DNA of 64,000 nucleotides from Anaspis maculata (GCA_949128115.1 OX421967.1:6748070-6812069), one strand, 5' to 3'; positions 48,010 to 61,412 are shown, counted from the first letter of the stretch. Numbers and translations: made by a program. Notes: generated by a model not told the origin, from the sequence alone.

Positions 48010-49501
48010 GAAATAGCTCAGTTTTGTCCTTAATCATCTGGAAAGTGTAGAAATCACTTGTGAATGGAGCTGTTCAATGATGAACGATGATATTCCACAG
48101 TTTTTAAGCTGAAACAAAGCTAGTTGAGTTTGATATTATGTTTACAAGCTTCGGGCAGCATGAAATAGCTCAGTTTTGTCCTTAATCATTTGGAAAGTGT
48201 AGAAATCACTTGTGAATAAAGCCGTTCAATAATGCACGATAATATTTCACAGTTTTAAAGCTGAAACAAAGCTAGTTGAGTTTGATTGTGTGTTTACAAG
48301 CTTCAGCAGCATGAAATAGCTCAGTTTTGTCCCTCATCATCTGGAAAGTGTAGAAATCACTTGTGAATGAAGCTGTTCAATGATGAACGATGTTATTTTA
48401 CAGTTTCATAGCTGAAACAAGGCTGGTTGAGTTTGATTTTGTGTTTACAAGCTTCGGGCAGCATGAAATAGCTCAGTTTTGTTCCCTAATCATTCGGAAA
48501 GTGTAGAAAATCACTTGTGAATGAAGCTGTTCAATAATGCACGATAATATTTCACAGTTTTAAAATTGAAACAAAGCTAGTTGAGTGTGATTTTGTGTTT
48601 ACAAGCTTCGGGCAGTATGAAATAGCTCAGTTTTGTCCTTAATCATTGGGAAAAAGTGTGAATAAAGCAATTCAATGATGAAAGAGATCATTTTCACAGT
48701 TTCAAAGCTGAAACATGGCTAGTTGAGCCTAGTTTAGTGTTTACAAGCTCCCGGCAGCATGGAATAGCTTAGTTTTGTCCTTAATCATTTGGAAAGTGTG
48801 GAAATCGATTGTGGATAAAGCTGTTTAATGCATGATGTACGACGTTATTTTGCTGTTCCAAAGCTAAAACAACGCTAGTTGAGTTTGATTTTGTGTTAAC
48901 AAGCTTCGGGCAGCATGAATGGCTTAGTTCTGGCCTGGATCATCTGAGTAGAGAAAAAATCACTTGTGAATAAAACAGTTCAATGATGAACATGGTCAAT
49001 TTCACAGTTGGGAGGCTGAAACATGGCTAGGTGATTTTATTTTGTGTTTACAAGCTTCAAGCAGCATGAAATAGCTCAACTTTGTTCCTCTTCAATTGGA
49101 AACTGTGGAAATCCCTTGTGAATATAGCTGTTCAATGATGAACGACGTTATTTCACAGTTTCAAAGGTGAAACATGGCTAGTTGAGTGTGATTTTGTGTT
49201 CACAAGCTCTGGGCAGCATGAAATAGCTTAGTTTTGTCCTTAATTATTTGGAAAATGTGTGAATAAAGCAGTTCAATGATGAATGAGAATCATTTCACTG
49301 TTTCAAAGCTGAAACATGGCTTGTTGAGCCTGGTTTAGTGTTTACAAGCTCCGGGCAGTATGAAATAGCTCAGTTTTGTCCTTAATCATTTGGAAAGTGT
49401 GGAAATCACTTGTGAATAAAGCTGTTCAGTGATGCACGATGATATTTCACAGTTTTAAAGCTGAAACAAAGCTAGTTGAGTTTGATTTTGTGTTTACAAG
49501 C
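48010..49501 (+). repeat. Satellite between cassette N copies 2 and 3
   Basis: About ten monomers match 30.4-31.8 kb (shift 17,594, then 17,593 after a one-base loss where CTTCAGCAGC stands for CTTCGGGCAGC near 48,301). The GTTGGGAGGCTGAAACATGG monomer is at 49,008. It joins cassette N copy 3 at about 49,370-49,500. Confidence 0.78.
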
Positions 49502-51340
49502 TCGGGGCAGCATGAAATAGCTCGATTTTGTCCCTAAACATTTGGAAAGAGTGGAAATCACTTGTGAATAGAGCTGTTCAATGTTGAACGATGTTATTCC
49601 ACAGTTTCAAAGCTGAAACCAGGCTAGTTGAGCCTACTTTTGTGTTTACGAGCTCCGGGCGGCGGGAAATAGCTCAGTTTTGTCCTTGACCCTGGCTTGG
49701 ATCATCTAAGTAGAGGAAAAATCACTTGTGAATAAAACAGCCCAATGATGAACATGGTCAATTTCACAGTTTCAAAGCTGAAAGAAGGCTAGTTGAGTTT
49801 GATTTTATGTTTACAAGCTTCGGGCAGTATGAAATAGCTCAGTTTTGTCCTTAATCATTTGGAAAGTGTGGAAATCACTTGTGAATGAGCCGTTCAATAT
49901 TGAACGATGATATTTCACAGTTTTAAAGCTGAAACAAACCTAATTGAGGTTGATTTTGTGTTTACAAGCTTCGGGCAGCATAAAATAGCTCAGTTTTGTC
50001 CTTAATCATTGGGAAAAAGTGTGAATGGAGCAATTCAATGATGAAAGAGATTATTTTCACAGTTTCAAAGCTGAAACAAAGCTAGTTGAGTTTGATTTTT
50101 TGTTTACAAGCTTCGGGCAGCATGAAATAGCTCGGTTTTGTCCTTAATCATTTGGAAAGTGTAGAAATCACTTGTGATTAAAGCTGTTCAGTGATGCACG
50201 ATGATATTTCACAGTTTTAAAGCTGAAACAAAGCTAGTTGAGTTTGATTTTGTGTTTACAAGCTTTGGGCAGCGTGAAATAGCTCAGTTTTGTCCTTAAT
50301 CATTTGGAAAGTTCGGAAATCGATTGTGAATAAAGCTGTTCAATGATGAACGACGTTATTTCGCTGTTCCAAACCTAGAACAACGCTAGTTGAGTTTGAT
50401 TTGGTGTTAACAAGCTTCGGGCAGCATGAAATGGCTCAGTTATGTCCTTAATCATTTGGAAAGTGTGGAAATCACTTGTGAATAAAGCTGCTCAACAATG
50501 CACGATGATATTTCACAGTTTTTAAGCTGAGACAAAGCTTGTTGAGTTTGATTTTATGTTTACAAGCTTCGGGCAGCATGAAATAGCTCAGTTTTGTCCT
50601 TAATCATTTGGAAAGTGTAGAAATCACCTGTGAATAAAGCCGTTCAATAATGCACGATAATATTTCACAGTTTCAAAGCTGAAACAAAGCTAGTTGAGTT
50701 TGATTGTGTGTTTACAAGCTTCGGGCAGCATGAAATAGCTCAGTTTTGTCCTTAATCATTTGGAAAGTGTGGAAATCACTTGTGAATGAGCCGTTCAATA
50801 TTGAACGATGATATTTCACAGTTTTAAAGCTGAAACAAACCTAATTGAGGTTGATTTTGTGTTTACAAGCTTCGGGCAGCATAAAATAGCTCAGTTTTGT
50901 CCTTAATCATTGGGAAAAAGTGTGAATGGAGCAATTCAATGATGAAAGAGATTATTTTCACAGTTTCAAAGCTGAAACAAAGCTAGTTGAGTTTGATTTT
51001 TTGTTTACAAGCTTCGGGCAGCATGAAATAGCTCGGTTTTGTCCTTAATCATTTGGAAAGTGTAGAAATCACTTGTGATTAAAGCTGTTCAGTGATGCAC
51101 GATGATATTTCACAGTTTTAAAGCTGAAACAAAGCTAGTTGAGTTTGATTTTGTGTTTACAAGCTTTGGGCAGCGTGAAATAGCTCAGTTTTGTCCTTAA
51201 TCATTTGGAAAGTTCGGAAATCGATTGTGAATAAAGCTGTTCAATGATGAACGACGTTATTTCGCTGTTCCAAACCTAGAACAACGCTAGTTGAGTTTGA
51301 TTTGGTGTTAACAAGCTTCGGGCAGCATGAAATGGCTCAG
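49502..51340 (+). repeat. Cassette N, copy 3, with partial doubling of the 901-bp unit
   Basis: Shift 3,623 from copy 2 (AGCTGAGACAAAGC marker at 46,891 and 50,514). The 901-bp unit is complete at 49,831-50,731. The second unit begins at 50,732 but departs after the GTTCGGAAATCG monomer, near 51,340, where GGCTCAGTTTTGTCC replaces the GGCTCAGTTATGTCC marker. Confidence 0.83.
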
Positions 51341-53424
51341 TTTTGTCCTTAATCATTTGGAAAGTGTGGAAATCACTTGTGAATAAAGCTGTTCAATAAT
51401 GCACGATGATATTTCACAGTTTTAAAGCTGAAACAAAGCTAGTTGAGTTTGATTTTATGTTTACAAGCTTCGGGCAGCATGAAATAGCTCAGTTTTGTCC
51501 TTAATCGTTTGGAAAGTGTAGAAATCACTTGTGAATAAAGCCGTTCAATAATGCACGATAATATTTCACAGTTTTAAAGCTGAAACAAAGCTAGTTGAGT
51601 TTGATTGTGTGTTTACAAGCTTCGGGCAGCATGAAATAGCTCAGTTTTGTCCTTAATCATCTGGAAAGTGTAGAAATCACTTGTGAATGGAGCTGTTCAA
51701 TGATGAACGATGTTATTTTACAGTTTCATAGCTGAAACAAGGCTGGTTGAGTTTGATTTTGTGTTTACAAGCTTCGGGCAGCATGAAATAGCTCAGTTTT
51801 GTCCCTAATCATTGGGAAAAAGTGTGAATAAAGCAATTCAATGATGAAAGAGATTATTTCCACAGTTTCAAAGCTGAAACATGGCTAGTTGAGCCTAGTT
51901 TAGTGTTTACAAGCTCCGGGCAGCATGAAATAGCTCAGTTTTGTCCTTAATCATTTGGAAAGTGTAGAAATTGTTTGTGAATAAAGCTGTTGATTGCATG
52001 ATGTAATCGTTATTTCGCTGTTCCAAACCTGAAACAACGCTAGTTGAGTTTGATTTGGTGTTACCAAGCTTCGGGCAGCATGAAATAGCTCAGTTTTGTC
52101 CTTAATCATTTGGAAAGTGTGGAAATCACTTGTGAATAAAGCTGTTCAATAATGCACGATGATATTTCACAGTTTTAAAGCCGAAACAAAGCTAGTTGAG
52201 TTTGATTTTTTGTTTACAAGCTTCGGGCAGCATGAAATAGCTCGGTTTTTTTCCCCAATCATTGGGAAAAAGTGTGAATAAAGCAATTCAATGATGAAAG
52301 AGATTATTTTCACAGTTTCAAAGCTGAAACATGGCTAGTTGAGCCTAGTTTAGTGTTTACAAGCTCCGGGCAGCATGAAATAGCTCAGTTTTGTCCTTAA
52401 TCATTTGGAAAGTGTAGAAATTGATTGTGAATAAAGCTGTTGACTGCATGATGTACACGTTATATCGCTGTTCCAAACCTAAAACAACGCTAGTTGAGTT
52501 TGATTTGGTGTTACCAAGCTTCGGGCAGCATGAAATGGCTCAGTTTTGTCCTTAATCATTTGGAAAGTGTGGAAATCACTTGTGAATAAAGCTGTTCAAT
52601 AATGCACGATGATATTTCACAGTTTTAAAGCTGAAACAAAGCTAGTTGAGTTTGATTTTTTGTATACAAGCTTCGGGCAGCATGAAATAGCTCGGTTTTT
52701 TTCCCTAATCATTGGGAAAAAGTGTGAATAAAGCAATTCAATGATGAAAGAGATTATTTCCACAGTTTTAAAGCTGAAACATGGCTAGTTGAGCCTAGTT
52801 TAGTGTTTACAAGCTCCGGGCAGCATGAAATAGCTCAGTTTTGTCCTTAATCATTTGGAAAGTGTATAAATTGATTGTGAATAAAGCTGTTGATTGCATG
52901 ATGTACACGTTATATCGCTGTTCCAAACCTAAAATAACGCTAGTTCAGTTTGATTTTGTGTTACCAAGCTTCGGGCAGCATGAAATGGCTCAGTTTTGTC
53001 CTTAATCATTTGGAAAGTGTGGAAATCACTTGTGAATAATGCTGTTCAGTGATGCACGATGATATTTCACAGTTTTAAAGCTGAAACAAAGCTAGTTGAG
53101 TTTGATTTTTTGTTTACAAGCTTCGGGCAGCATGAAATAGCTCGGTTTTGTCCTTAATCATTTGGAAAGTGTAGAAATCACTTGTGATTAAAGCTGTTCA
53201 GTGATGCACGATGATATTTCACAGTTTTAAAGCTGAAACAAAGCTAGTTGAGTTTGATTTTGTGTTTACAAGCTTTGGGCAGCGTGAAATAGCTCAGTTT
53301 TGTCCTTAATCATTTGTAAAGTGTGGAAACACTTGTGAATAACACTGTTCGATAATGAACGATGATATTTCACAGTTTTAAAGCTGAAACAAAGCTAGTT
53401 GAGTTTGATTTTGTGTTTACAAGC
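51341..53424 (+). repeat. Satellite between cassette N copies 3 and 4
   Basis: 52.2-53.0 kb matches 44.98-45.8 kb at a shift of 7,243 (markers GGTTTTTTTCCCC at 45,001 and 52,244; TTTTTTGTATACAAGC at 45,415 and 52,658). Two additional monomers (303 bp) near 53.1-53.4 kb bring the shift to 7,546. 51.3-52.1 kb is close to 32.8-35.2 kb, including the GATGTAATCG variant. Confidence 0.78.
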
Positions 53425-55555
53425 TCGGGGCAGCATGAAATAGCTCGATTTTGTCCCTAAACATTTGGAAAGAGTGGAAATCACTTGTGAATAGAGCTGT
53501 TCAATGTTGAACGATGTTATTCCACAGTTTCAAAGCTGAAACCAGGCTAGTTGAGCCTACTTTTGTGTTTACGAGCTCCGGGCGGCGGGAAATAGCTCAG
53601 TTTTGTCCTTGACCCTGGCTTGGATCATCTAAGTAGAGGAAAAATCACTTGTGAATAAAACAGCCCAATGATGAACATGGTCAATTTCACAGTTTCAAAG
53701 CTGAAAGAAGGCTAGTTGAGTTTGATTTTATGTTTACAAGCTTCGGGCAGTATGAAATAGCTCAGTTTTGTCCTTAATCATTTGGAAAGTGTGGAAATCA
53801 CTTGTGAATGAGCCGTTCAATATTGAACGATGATATTTCACAGTTTTAAAGCTGAAACAAACCTAATTGAGGTTGATTTTGTGTTTACAAGCTTCGGGCA
53901 GCATAAAATAGCTCAGTTTTGTCCTTAATCATTGGGAAAAAGTGTGAATGGAGCAATTCAATGATGAAAGAGATTATTTTCACAGTTTCAAAGCTGAAAC
54001 AAAGCTAGTTGAGTTTGATTTTTTGTTTACAAGCTTCGGGCAGCATGAAATAGCTCGGTTTTGTCCTTAATCATTTGGAAAGTGTAGAAATCACTTGTGA
54101 TTAAAGCTGTTCAGTGATGCACGATGATATTTCACAGTTTTAAAGCTGAAACAAAGCTAGTTGAGTTTGATTTTGTGTTTACAAGCTTTGGGCAGCGTGA
54201 AATAGCTCAGTTTTGTCCTTAATCATTTGGAAAGTTCGGAAATCGATTGTGAATAAAGCTGTTCAATGATGAACGACGTTATTTCGCTGTTCCAAACCTA
54301 GAACAACGCTAGTTGAGTTTGATTTGGTGTTAACAAGCTTCGGGCAGCATGAAATGGCTCAGTTATGTCCTTAATCATTTGGAAAGTGTGGAAATCACTT
54401 GTGAATAAAGCTGCTCAATAATGCACGATGATATTTCACAGTTTTTAAGCTGAGACAAAGCTTGTTGAGTTTGATTTTATGTTTACAAGCTTCGGGCAGC
54501 ATGAAATAGCTCAGTTTTGTCCTTAATCATTTGGAAAGTGTAGAAATCACCTGTGAATAAAGCCGTTCAATAATGCACGATAATATTTCACAGTTTCAAA
54601 GCTGAAACAAAGCTAGTTGAGTTTGATTGTGTGTTTACAAGCTTCGGGCAGCATGAAATAGATCAGTTTTGTCCTTAATCATTTGGAAAGTGTGGAAATC
54701 ACTTGTGAATGAGCCGTTCAATATTGAACGATGATATTTCACAGTTTTAAAGCTGAAACAAACCTAATTGAGGTTGATTTTGTGTTTACAAGCTTCGGGC
54801 AGCATAAAATAGCTCAGTTTTGTCCTTAATCATTGGGAAAAAGTGTGAATGGAGCAATTCAATGATGAAAGAGATTATTTTCACAGTTTCAAAGCTGAAA
54901 CAAAGCTAGTTGAGTTTGATTTTTTGTTTACAAGCTTCGGGCAGCATGAAATAGCTCGGTTTTGTCCTTAATCATTTGGAAAGTGTAGAAATCACTTGTG
55001 ATTAAAGCTGTTCAGTGATGCACGATGATATTTCACAGTTTTAAAGCTGAAACAAAGCTAGTTGAGTTTGATTTTGTGTTTACAAGCTTTGGGCAGCGTG
55101 AAATAGCTCAGTTTTGTCCTTAATCATTTGGAAAGTTCGGAAATCGATTGTGAATAAAGCTGTTCAATGATGAACGACGTTATTTCGCTGTTCCAAACCT
55201 AGAACAACGCTAGTTGAGTTTGATTTGGTGTTAACAAGCTTCGGGCAGCATGAAATGGCTCAGTTATGTCCTTAATCATTTGGAAAGTGAGGAAATCACT
55301 TGTGAATAAAGCTGCTCAATAATGCACGATGATATTTCACAGTTTTTAAGCTGAGACAAAGCTTGTTGAGTTTGATTTTATGTTTACAAGCTTCGGGCAG
55401 CATGAAATAGCTCAGTTTTGTCCTTAATCATTTGGAAAGTGTAGAAATCACCTGTGAATAAAGCCGTTCAATAATGCACGATAATATTTCACAGTTTCAA
55501 AGCTGAAACAAAGCTAGTTGAGTTTGATTGTGTGTTTACAAGCTTCGGGCAGCAT
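53425..55555 (+). repeat. Cassette N, copy 4, with the 901-bp unit doubled
   Basis: Shift 7,546 from copy 2. The two 901-bp units are 53,754-54,654 and 54,655-55,555. The second unit carries the same GAAAGTGAGGAAATC change as the second unit of copy 2, which shows that copies 2 and 4 descend from one already doubled block. Confidence 0.87.
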
Positions 55556-56480
55556 GAAATAGCTCAGTTTTGTTCCCTAATCATTCGGAAAGTGTAGAAA
55601 ATCACTTGTGAATGAAGCTGTTCAATAATGCACGATAATATTTCACAGTTTTAAAATTGAAACAAAGCTAGTTGAGTGTGATTTTGTGTTTACAAGCTTC
55701 GGGCAGTATGAAATAGCTCAGTTTTGTCCTTAATCATCTGGAAAGTGTAGAAATCACTTGTGAATGGAGCTGTTCAATGATGAACGATGATATTCCACAG
55801 TTTTAAAGCTGAAACAAAGCTAGTTGAGTTTGATATTATGTTTACAAGCTTCGGGCAGCATGAAATAGCTCAGTTTTGTCCTTAATCATCTGGAAAGTGT
55901 AGAAATCACTTGTGAATGGAGCTGTTCAATGATGAACGATGATATTCCACAGTTTTTAAGCTGAAACAAAGCTAGTTGAGTTTGATATTATGTTTACAAG
56001 CTTCGGGCAGCATGAAATAGCTCAGTTTTGTTCCCTAATCATTCGGAAAGTGTAGAAAATCACTTGTGAATGAAGCTGTTCAATAATGCACGATAATATT
56101 TCACAGTTTTAAAATTGAAACAAAGCTAGTTGAGTGTGATTTTGTGTTTACAAGCTTCGGGCAGTATGAAATAGCTCAGTTTTGTCCTTAATCATTGGGA
56201 AAAAGTGTGAATAAAGCAATTCAATGATGAAAGAGATCATTTTCACAGTTTCAAAGCTGAAACATGGCTAGTTGAGCCTAGTTTAGTGTTTACAAGCTCC
56301 CGGCAGCATGGAATAGCTTAGTTTTGTCCTTAATCATTTGGAAAGTGTGGAAATCGATTGTGGATAAAGCTGTTTAATGCATGATGTACGACGTTATTTT
56401 GCTGTTCCAAAGCTAAAACAACGCTAGTTGAGTTTGATTTTGTGTTAACAAGCTTCGGGCAGCATGAATGGCTTAGTTCT
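55556..56480 (+). repeat. Local 458-bp, three-monomer duplication
   Basis: TGTTCCCTAATCATTCGG occurs at 55,571 and again at 56,029. The GGGCAGTATGAAATAG end follows in both. Between them the GATGATATTCCACAG monomer is itself present twice in a row (from about 55,732 and 55,884), differing at TTTTAAAGCTG against TTTTTAAGCTG. It is a nested, recent expansion. Confidence 0.8.
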
Positions 56481-59400
56481 GGCCTGGATCATCTGAGTAG
56501 AGAAAAAATCACTTGTGAATAAAACAGTTCAATGATGAACATGGTCAATTTCACAGTTGGGAGGCTGAAACATGGCTAGGTGATTTTATTTTGTGTTTAC
56601 AAGCTTCAAGCAGCATGAAATAGCTCAACTTTGTTCCTCTTCAATTGGAAACTGTGGAAATCCCTTGTGAATATAGCTGTTCAATGATGAACGACGTTAT
56701 TTCACAGTTTCAAAGGTGAAACATGGCTAGTTGAGTGTGATTTTGTGTTCACAAGCTCTGGGCAGCATGAAATAGCTTAGTTTTGTCCTTAATTATTTGG
56801 AAAATGTGTGAATAAAGCAGTTCAATGATGAATGAGAATCATTTCACTGTTTCAAAGCTGAAACATGGCTTGTTGAGCCTGGTTTAGTGTTTACAAGCTC
56901 CGGGCAGTATGAAATAGCTCAGTTTTGTCCCTAATCATTTGGAAAGTGTAGAAATCACTTGTGAATAAAGCTATTCAATAATGCACGATGATATTTCACA
57001 GTTTTAAAGCTGGAACAAAGCTAGTTGAGCCTGCTTTTGTGTTTACGAGCTTCGGGCATCAGGTAATGACTCAGTACGGGCCTGAATCATTTGGGAAGAT
57101 GAAATTCACTCAAGAAAAAAGATTTTCAAAAATGAACGAGGCCGATTTCACAGTTGAGAGGCTGAAACATGTCTAGGTGATTTTTTTTTGTGTTTACAGC
57201 ATGAAATAGCTCAATTTTGTTCCTCTTCATTCGGAAATTGGGGAAATCACTTGTGAATGGAGCTGTTCAATGATGAACGACGTTTTTCCACAGTTTCAAA
57301 GGTGAAACGAGGCTAGTTGAGTGTGATTTTGTGTTCACAAGCTTCGGGCAGCATGAAATAGCTCAGTTTTGTCCTTGATCCTGGCTTGGATCATCTAAGT
57401 AGAGGAAAAATCACTTGTGAATAAAACAGCCCAATGATGAACATGGTAAATTTCACAGTTTCAAAGCTGAAAGAAGGCTAGTTGAGTTTGATTTTATGTT
57501 TACAAGCTTCGGGCAGTATGAAATAGCTCAGTTTTGTCCTTAATCATTTGGAAAGTGTGGAAATCACTTGTGAATGAGCCGTTCAATATTGAACGATGAT
57601 ATTTCACAGTTTTAAAGCTGAAACAAACCTAATTGAGGTTGATTTTGTGTTTACAAGCCCTGGGCAGCATGAAATAGCTCAGTTTTGTCCCTAATCATTT
57701 GGAAAGTGTGGAAATCGATTGTGAATAAAGCTGTTCAATGATGAACGACGTTATTTCGCTGTTCCAAACCTAGAACAACGCTAGTTGAGTTTGATTTGGT
57801 GTTAACAAGCTTCGGGCAGCATGAAATGGCTCAGTTTTGTCCTTAATCATTTGGAAAGTGTGGAAATCACTTGTGAATAAAGCTGTTCAATAATGCACGA
57901 TGATATTTCACAGTTTTGAGCTGAAACAAAGCTAGTTGAGTTTGATTTTGTGTTTACAAGCTTCGGGCAGCATAAAATAGCTCAGTTTTGTCCTTAATCA
58001 TTTGGAAAGTGTAGAAATTGATTGTGAATAAAGCTGTTGATTGCATGATGTACACGTTATTTCGCTGTTCCAAACCTAAAACAACGCTAGTTGAGTTTGA
58101 TTTGGTGTTAACAAGCTTCGGGCAGCATGAAATGGCTCAGTTTTGTCCTTAATCATTTGGAAAGTGTGGAAATCACTTGTGAATAAAGCTGCTCAATAAT
58201 GCACGATGATATTTCACAGTTTTTAAGCTGAAACAAAGCTAGTTGAGTTTGATTTTATGTTTACAAGCTTCGGGCAGCATGAAATAGCTCAGTTTTGTTC
58301 TTAATCATTTGGAAAGTGTAGAAATCACTTGTGAATAAAGCCGTTCAATAATGCACGATAATATTTCACAGTTTTAAAGCTGAAACAAAGCTAGTTGAGT
58401 TTGATTGTGTGTTTACAAGCTTCGGGCAGCATGAAATAGCTCAGTTTTGTCCTTAATCATCTGGAAAGTGTAGAAATCACTTGTGAATGAAGCTGTTCAA
58501 TGATGAACGATGTTATTTTACAGTTTCATAGCTGAAACAAGGCTGGTTGAGTTTGATTTTGTGTTTACAAGCTTCGGGCAGCATGAAATAGCTCAGTTTT
58601 GTCCCTAATCATTGGGAAAAAGTGTGAATAAAGCAATTCAATGATGAAAGAGATTATTTCCACAGTTCCAAAGCTGAAACATGGCTAGTTGAGCCTAGTT
58701 TAGTGTTTACAAGCTCCGGGCAGCATGAAATAGCTCAGTTTTGTCCTTAATCATTTGGAAAGTGTAGAAATTGATTGTGAATAAAGCTGTTGATTGCATG
58801 ATGTACACGTTATTTCGCTGTTCCAAACCTGAAACAACGCTAGTTGAGTTTGATTTGGTGTTACCAAGCTTCGGGCAGCATGAAATGGCTCAGTTTTGTC
58901 CTTAATCATTTGGAAAGTGTGGAAATCACTTGTGAATAAAGCTGTTCAATAATGCACGATGATATTTCACAGTTTTAAAGCTGAAACAAAGCTAGTTGAG
59001 TTTGATTTTTTGTTTACAAGCTTCGGGCAGCATGAAATAGCTCGGTTTTGTCCCTAATCATTGGGAAAAAGTGTGAATAAAGCAATTCAATGATGAAAGA
59101 GATTATTTTCACAGTTTTAAAGCTGAAACATGGCTAGTTGAGCCTAGTTTAGTGTCTACAAGCTCCGGGCAGCATGAAATAGCTCAGTTTTGTCCTTAAT
59201 CATTTGGAAAGTGTGGAAATCACTTCTGAATAAAGCTGTTCAATAATGCACGATGATATTTCACAGCTTTAAAGCTGAAACAAAGCTAGTTGAGTTTGAT
59301 TTTTTGTTTACAAGCTTCGGGCAGCATGAAATAGCTCAGTTTTGTCCTTAATCATTTGGCAAGTTCGGAAATCGATTGTGAATAAAGCTGTTCAATGATG

Positions 59401-60096
59401 AACGACGTTATTTCGCTGTTCCAAACCTAGAACAACGCTAGTTGAGTTTGATTTTGTGTTAACAAGCTTCGGGCAGCATGAAATGGCTCAGTTTTGTCCT
59501 TAATCATTTGGAAAGTGTGGAAATCACTTGTGAATAAAGCTGCTCAATAATGCACGATGATATTTCACAGTTTTTAAGCTGAAACAAAGCTAGTTGAGTT
59601 TGATTTTATGTTTACAAGCTTCGGGCAGCACGAAATAGCTCAGTTTTGTCCTTAATCATTTGGAAAGTGTAGAAATCACTTGTGAATAAAGCCGTTCAAT
59701 AATGCACGATAATATTTCACAGTTTTAAAGCTGAAACAAAGCTAGTTGAGTTTGATTGTGTGTTTACAAGCTTCGGGCAGCATGAAATAGCTCAGTTTTG
59801 TCCTTAATCATCTGGAAAGTGTAGAAATCACTTGTGAATGAAGCTGTTCAATGATGAACGATGTTATTTTACAGTTTCATAGCTGAAACAAGGCTGGTTG
59901 AGTTTGATTTTGTGTTTACAAGCTTCGGGCAGCATGAAATAGCTCAGTTTTGTCCCTAATCATTGGGAAAAAGTGTGAATAAAGCAATTCAATGATGAAA
60001 GAGATTATTTCCACAGTTTCAAAGCTGAAACATGGCTAGTTGAGCCTAGTTTAGTGTTTACAAGCTCCGGGCAGCATGAAATAGCTCAGTTTTGTC
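56481..60096 (+). repeat. Right copy of block B1
   Basis: It matches 31.3-34.79 kb at a shift of 25,142, then 25,307, as described for 30198-34789. It contains the 62-codon variant at 56,988-57,176 and a copy of the 1,211-bp eight-monomer unit (from 57,823). The match ends near 60,096, where this copy reads TGTCGTTAATCATCTGG and the left copy TGTCCTTAATCATCTGG. Confidence 0.82.
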
Positions 60097-61412
60097 GTTA
60101 ATCATCTGGAAAGTGTAGAAATTACTTGTGAATGGAGCTGTTCAATGATGAACGATGTTATTTTACAGTTTCATGGCTGGAACAAGGCTGGTTGAGTTTG
60201 ATTTTGTGTTTGCAAGCTTTGTGCAGCATGGAATAGCTCAGTTTTGTCCTAAATCATTGGGAAAAAGTGTGAATAAAGCAATTCAATGATGAAATAGATT
60301 ATTTTCACAGTTTCAAAGCTGAAACATGGCTAGTTGAGCCTAGTTTAGTGTTTACAAGCTCCGGGCAGCATGAAATAGCTCAGTTTTTTCCCTAATCATT
60401 GGGAAAAAGGGTGAATAATGCAATTCAAAGATGAAAGAGATTATTTCCACAGTTTCAAAGCTGAAACATGGCTAGTTGAGCCTAGTTTAGTGTTTACAAG
60501 CTCCGGGCAGCATGAAATAGCTCAGTTTTGTCCTTAATCATCTGGAAAGTGTAGAAATCACTTGTGAATGAAGCTGTTCAATGATGAACGATGTTATTTT
60601 ACAGTTCCATAGCTGAAACAAGGCTGGTTGAGTTTGATTTTGTGTTTACAAGCTTTTTGCAGCATGGAATAGCTCAGTTTTGTCCTAAATCATTGGGAAA
60701 AAGTGTGAATAAAGCAATTCAATGTTGAAATAGATTATTTTCACAGTTTCAAAGCTGAAACATGGCTAGTTGAGCCTAGTTTAGTGTTTACAAGCTCCGG
60801 GCAGCATGAAATAGCTCAGTTTTGTCCTTAATCATTTGGAAAGTGTAGAAATTGATTGTGAATAAAGCTGTTGATTGCATGATGTACACGTTATTTCGCT
60901 GTTCCAAACCTAAAACAACGCTAGTTGAGTTTGATTTGGTGTTACCAAGCTTCGGGCAGCATGAAATGGCTCAGTTTTGTCCTTAATCATTTGGAAAGTG
61001 TGGAAATCACTTGTGAATAAAGCTGTTCAATAATGCACGATGATATTTCACAGTTTTAAAGCTGAAACAAAGCTAGTTGAGTTTGATTTTTTGTTTACAA
61101 GCTTCGGGCAGCATGAAATAGCTCGGTTTTTTTCCCTAATCATTGGGAAAAAGTTTGAATAAAGCAATTCAATGATGAAAGAGATTATTTTCACAGTTTC
61201 AAAGCTGAAACATGGCTAGTTGAGCCTAGTTTAGTGTTTACAAGCTCCGGGCAGCATGAAATAGCTCAGTTTTGTCCTTAATCATTTGGAAAGTGTAGAA
61301 ATTGATTGTGAATAAAGCTGTTGATTGCATGATGTACACGTTATTTCGCTGTTCCAAACCTAAAACAACGCTAGTTGAGTTTGATTTGGTGTTAACAAGC
61401 TTCGGGCAGCAT
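60097..61412 (+). repeat. Satellite, about nine monomers
   Basis: The stretch has extra short monomers (about 436 bp) relative to the left block, then the GTTCCATAGCTG group shared with 34,861. T-run variants (CAGTTTTTTCCC and GGTTTTTTTCCC) are at about 60,385 and 61,127. No gene. Confidence 0.75.

Noticed and set aside
1527..57176. Open frames of 62-65 codons read as a small-protein gene family
   Set aside because: They cross satellite monomer boundaries, share sequence with non-open sister monomers, and are broken by stops or frameshifts in copies near 140, 9490 and 44004. Identical copies lie in large duplicated blocks.
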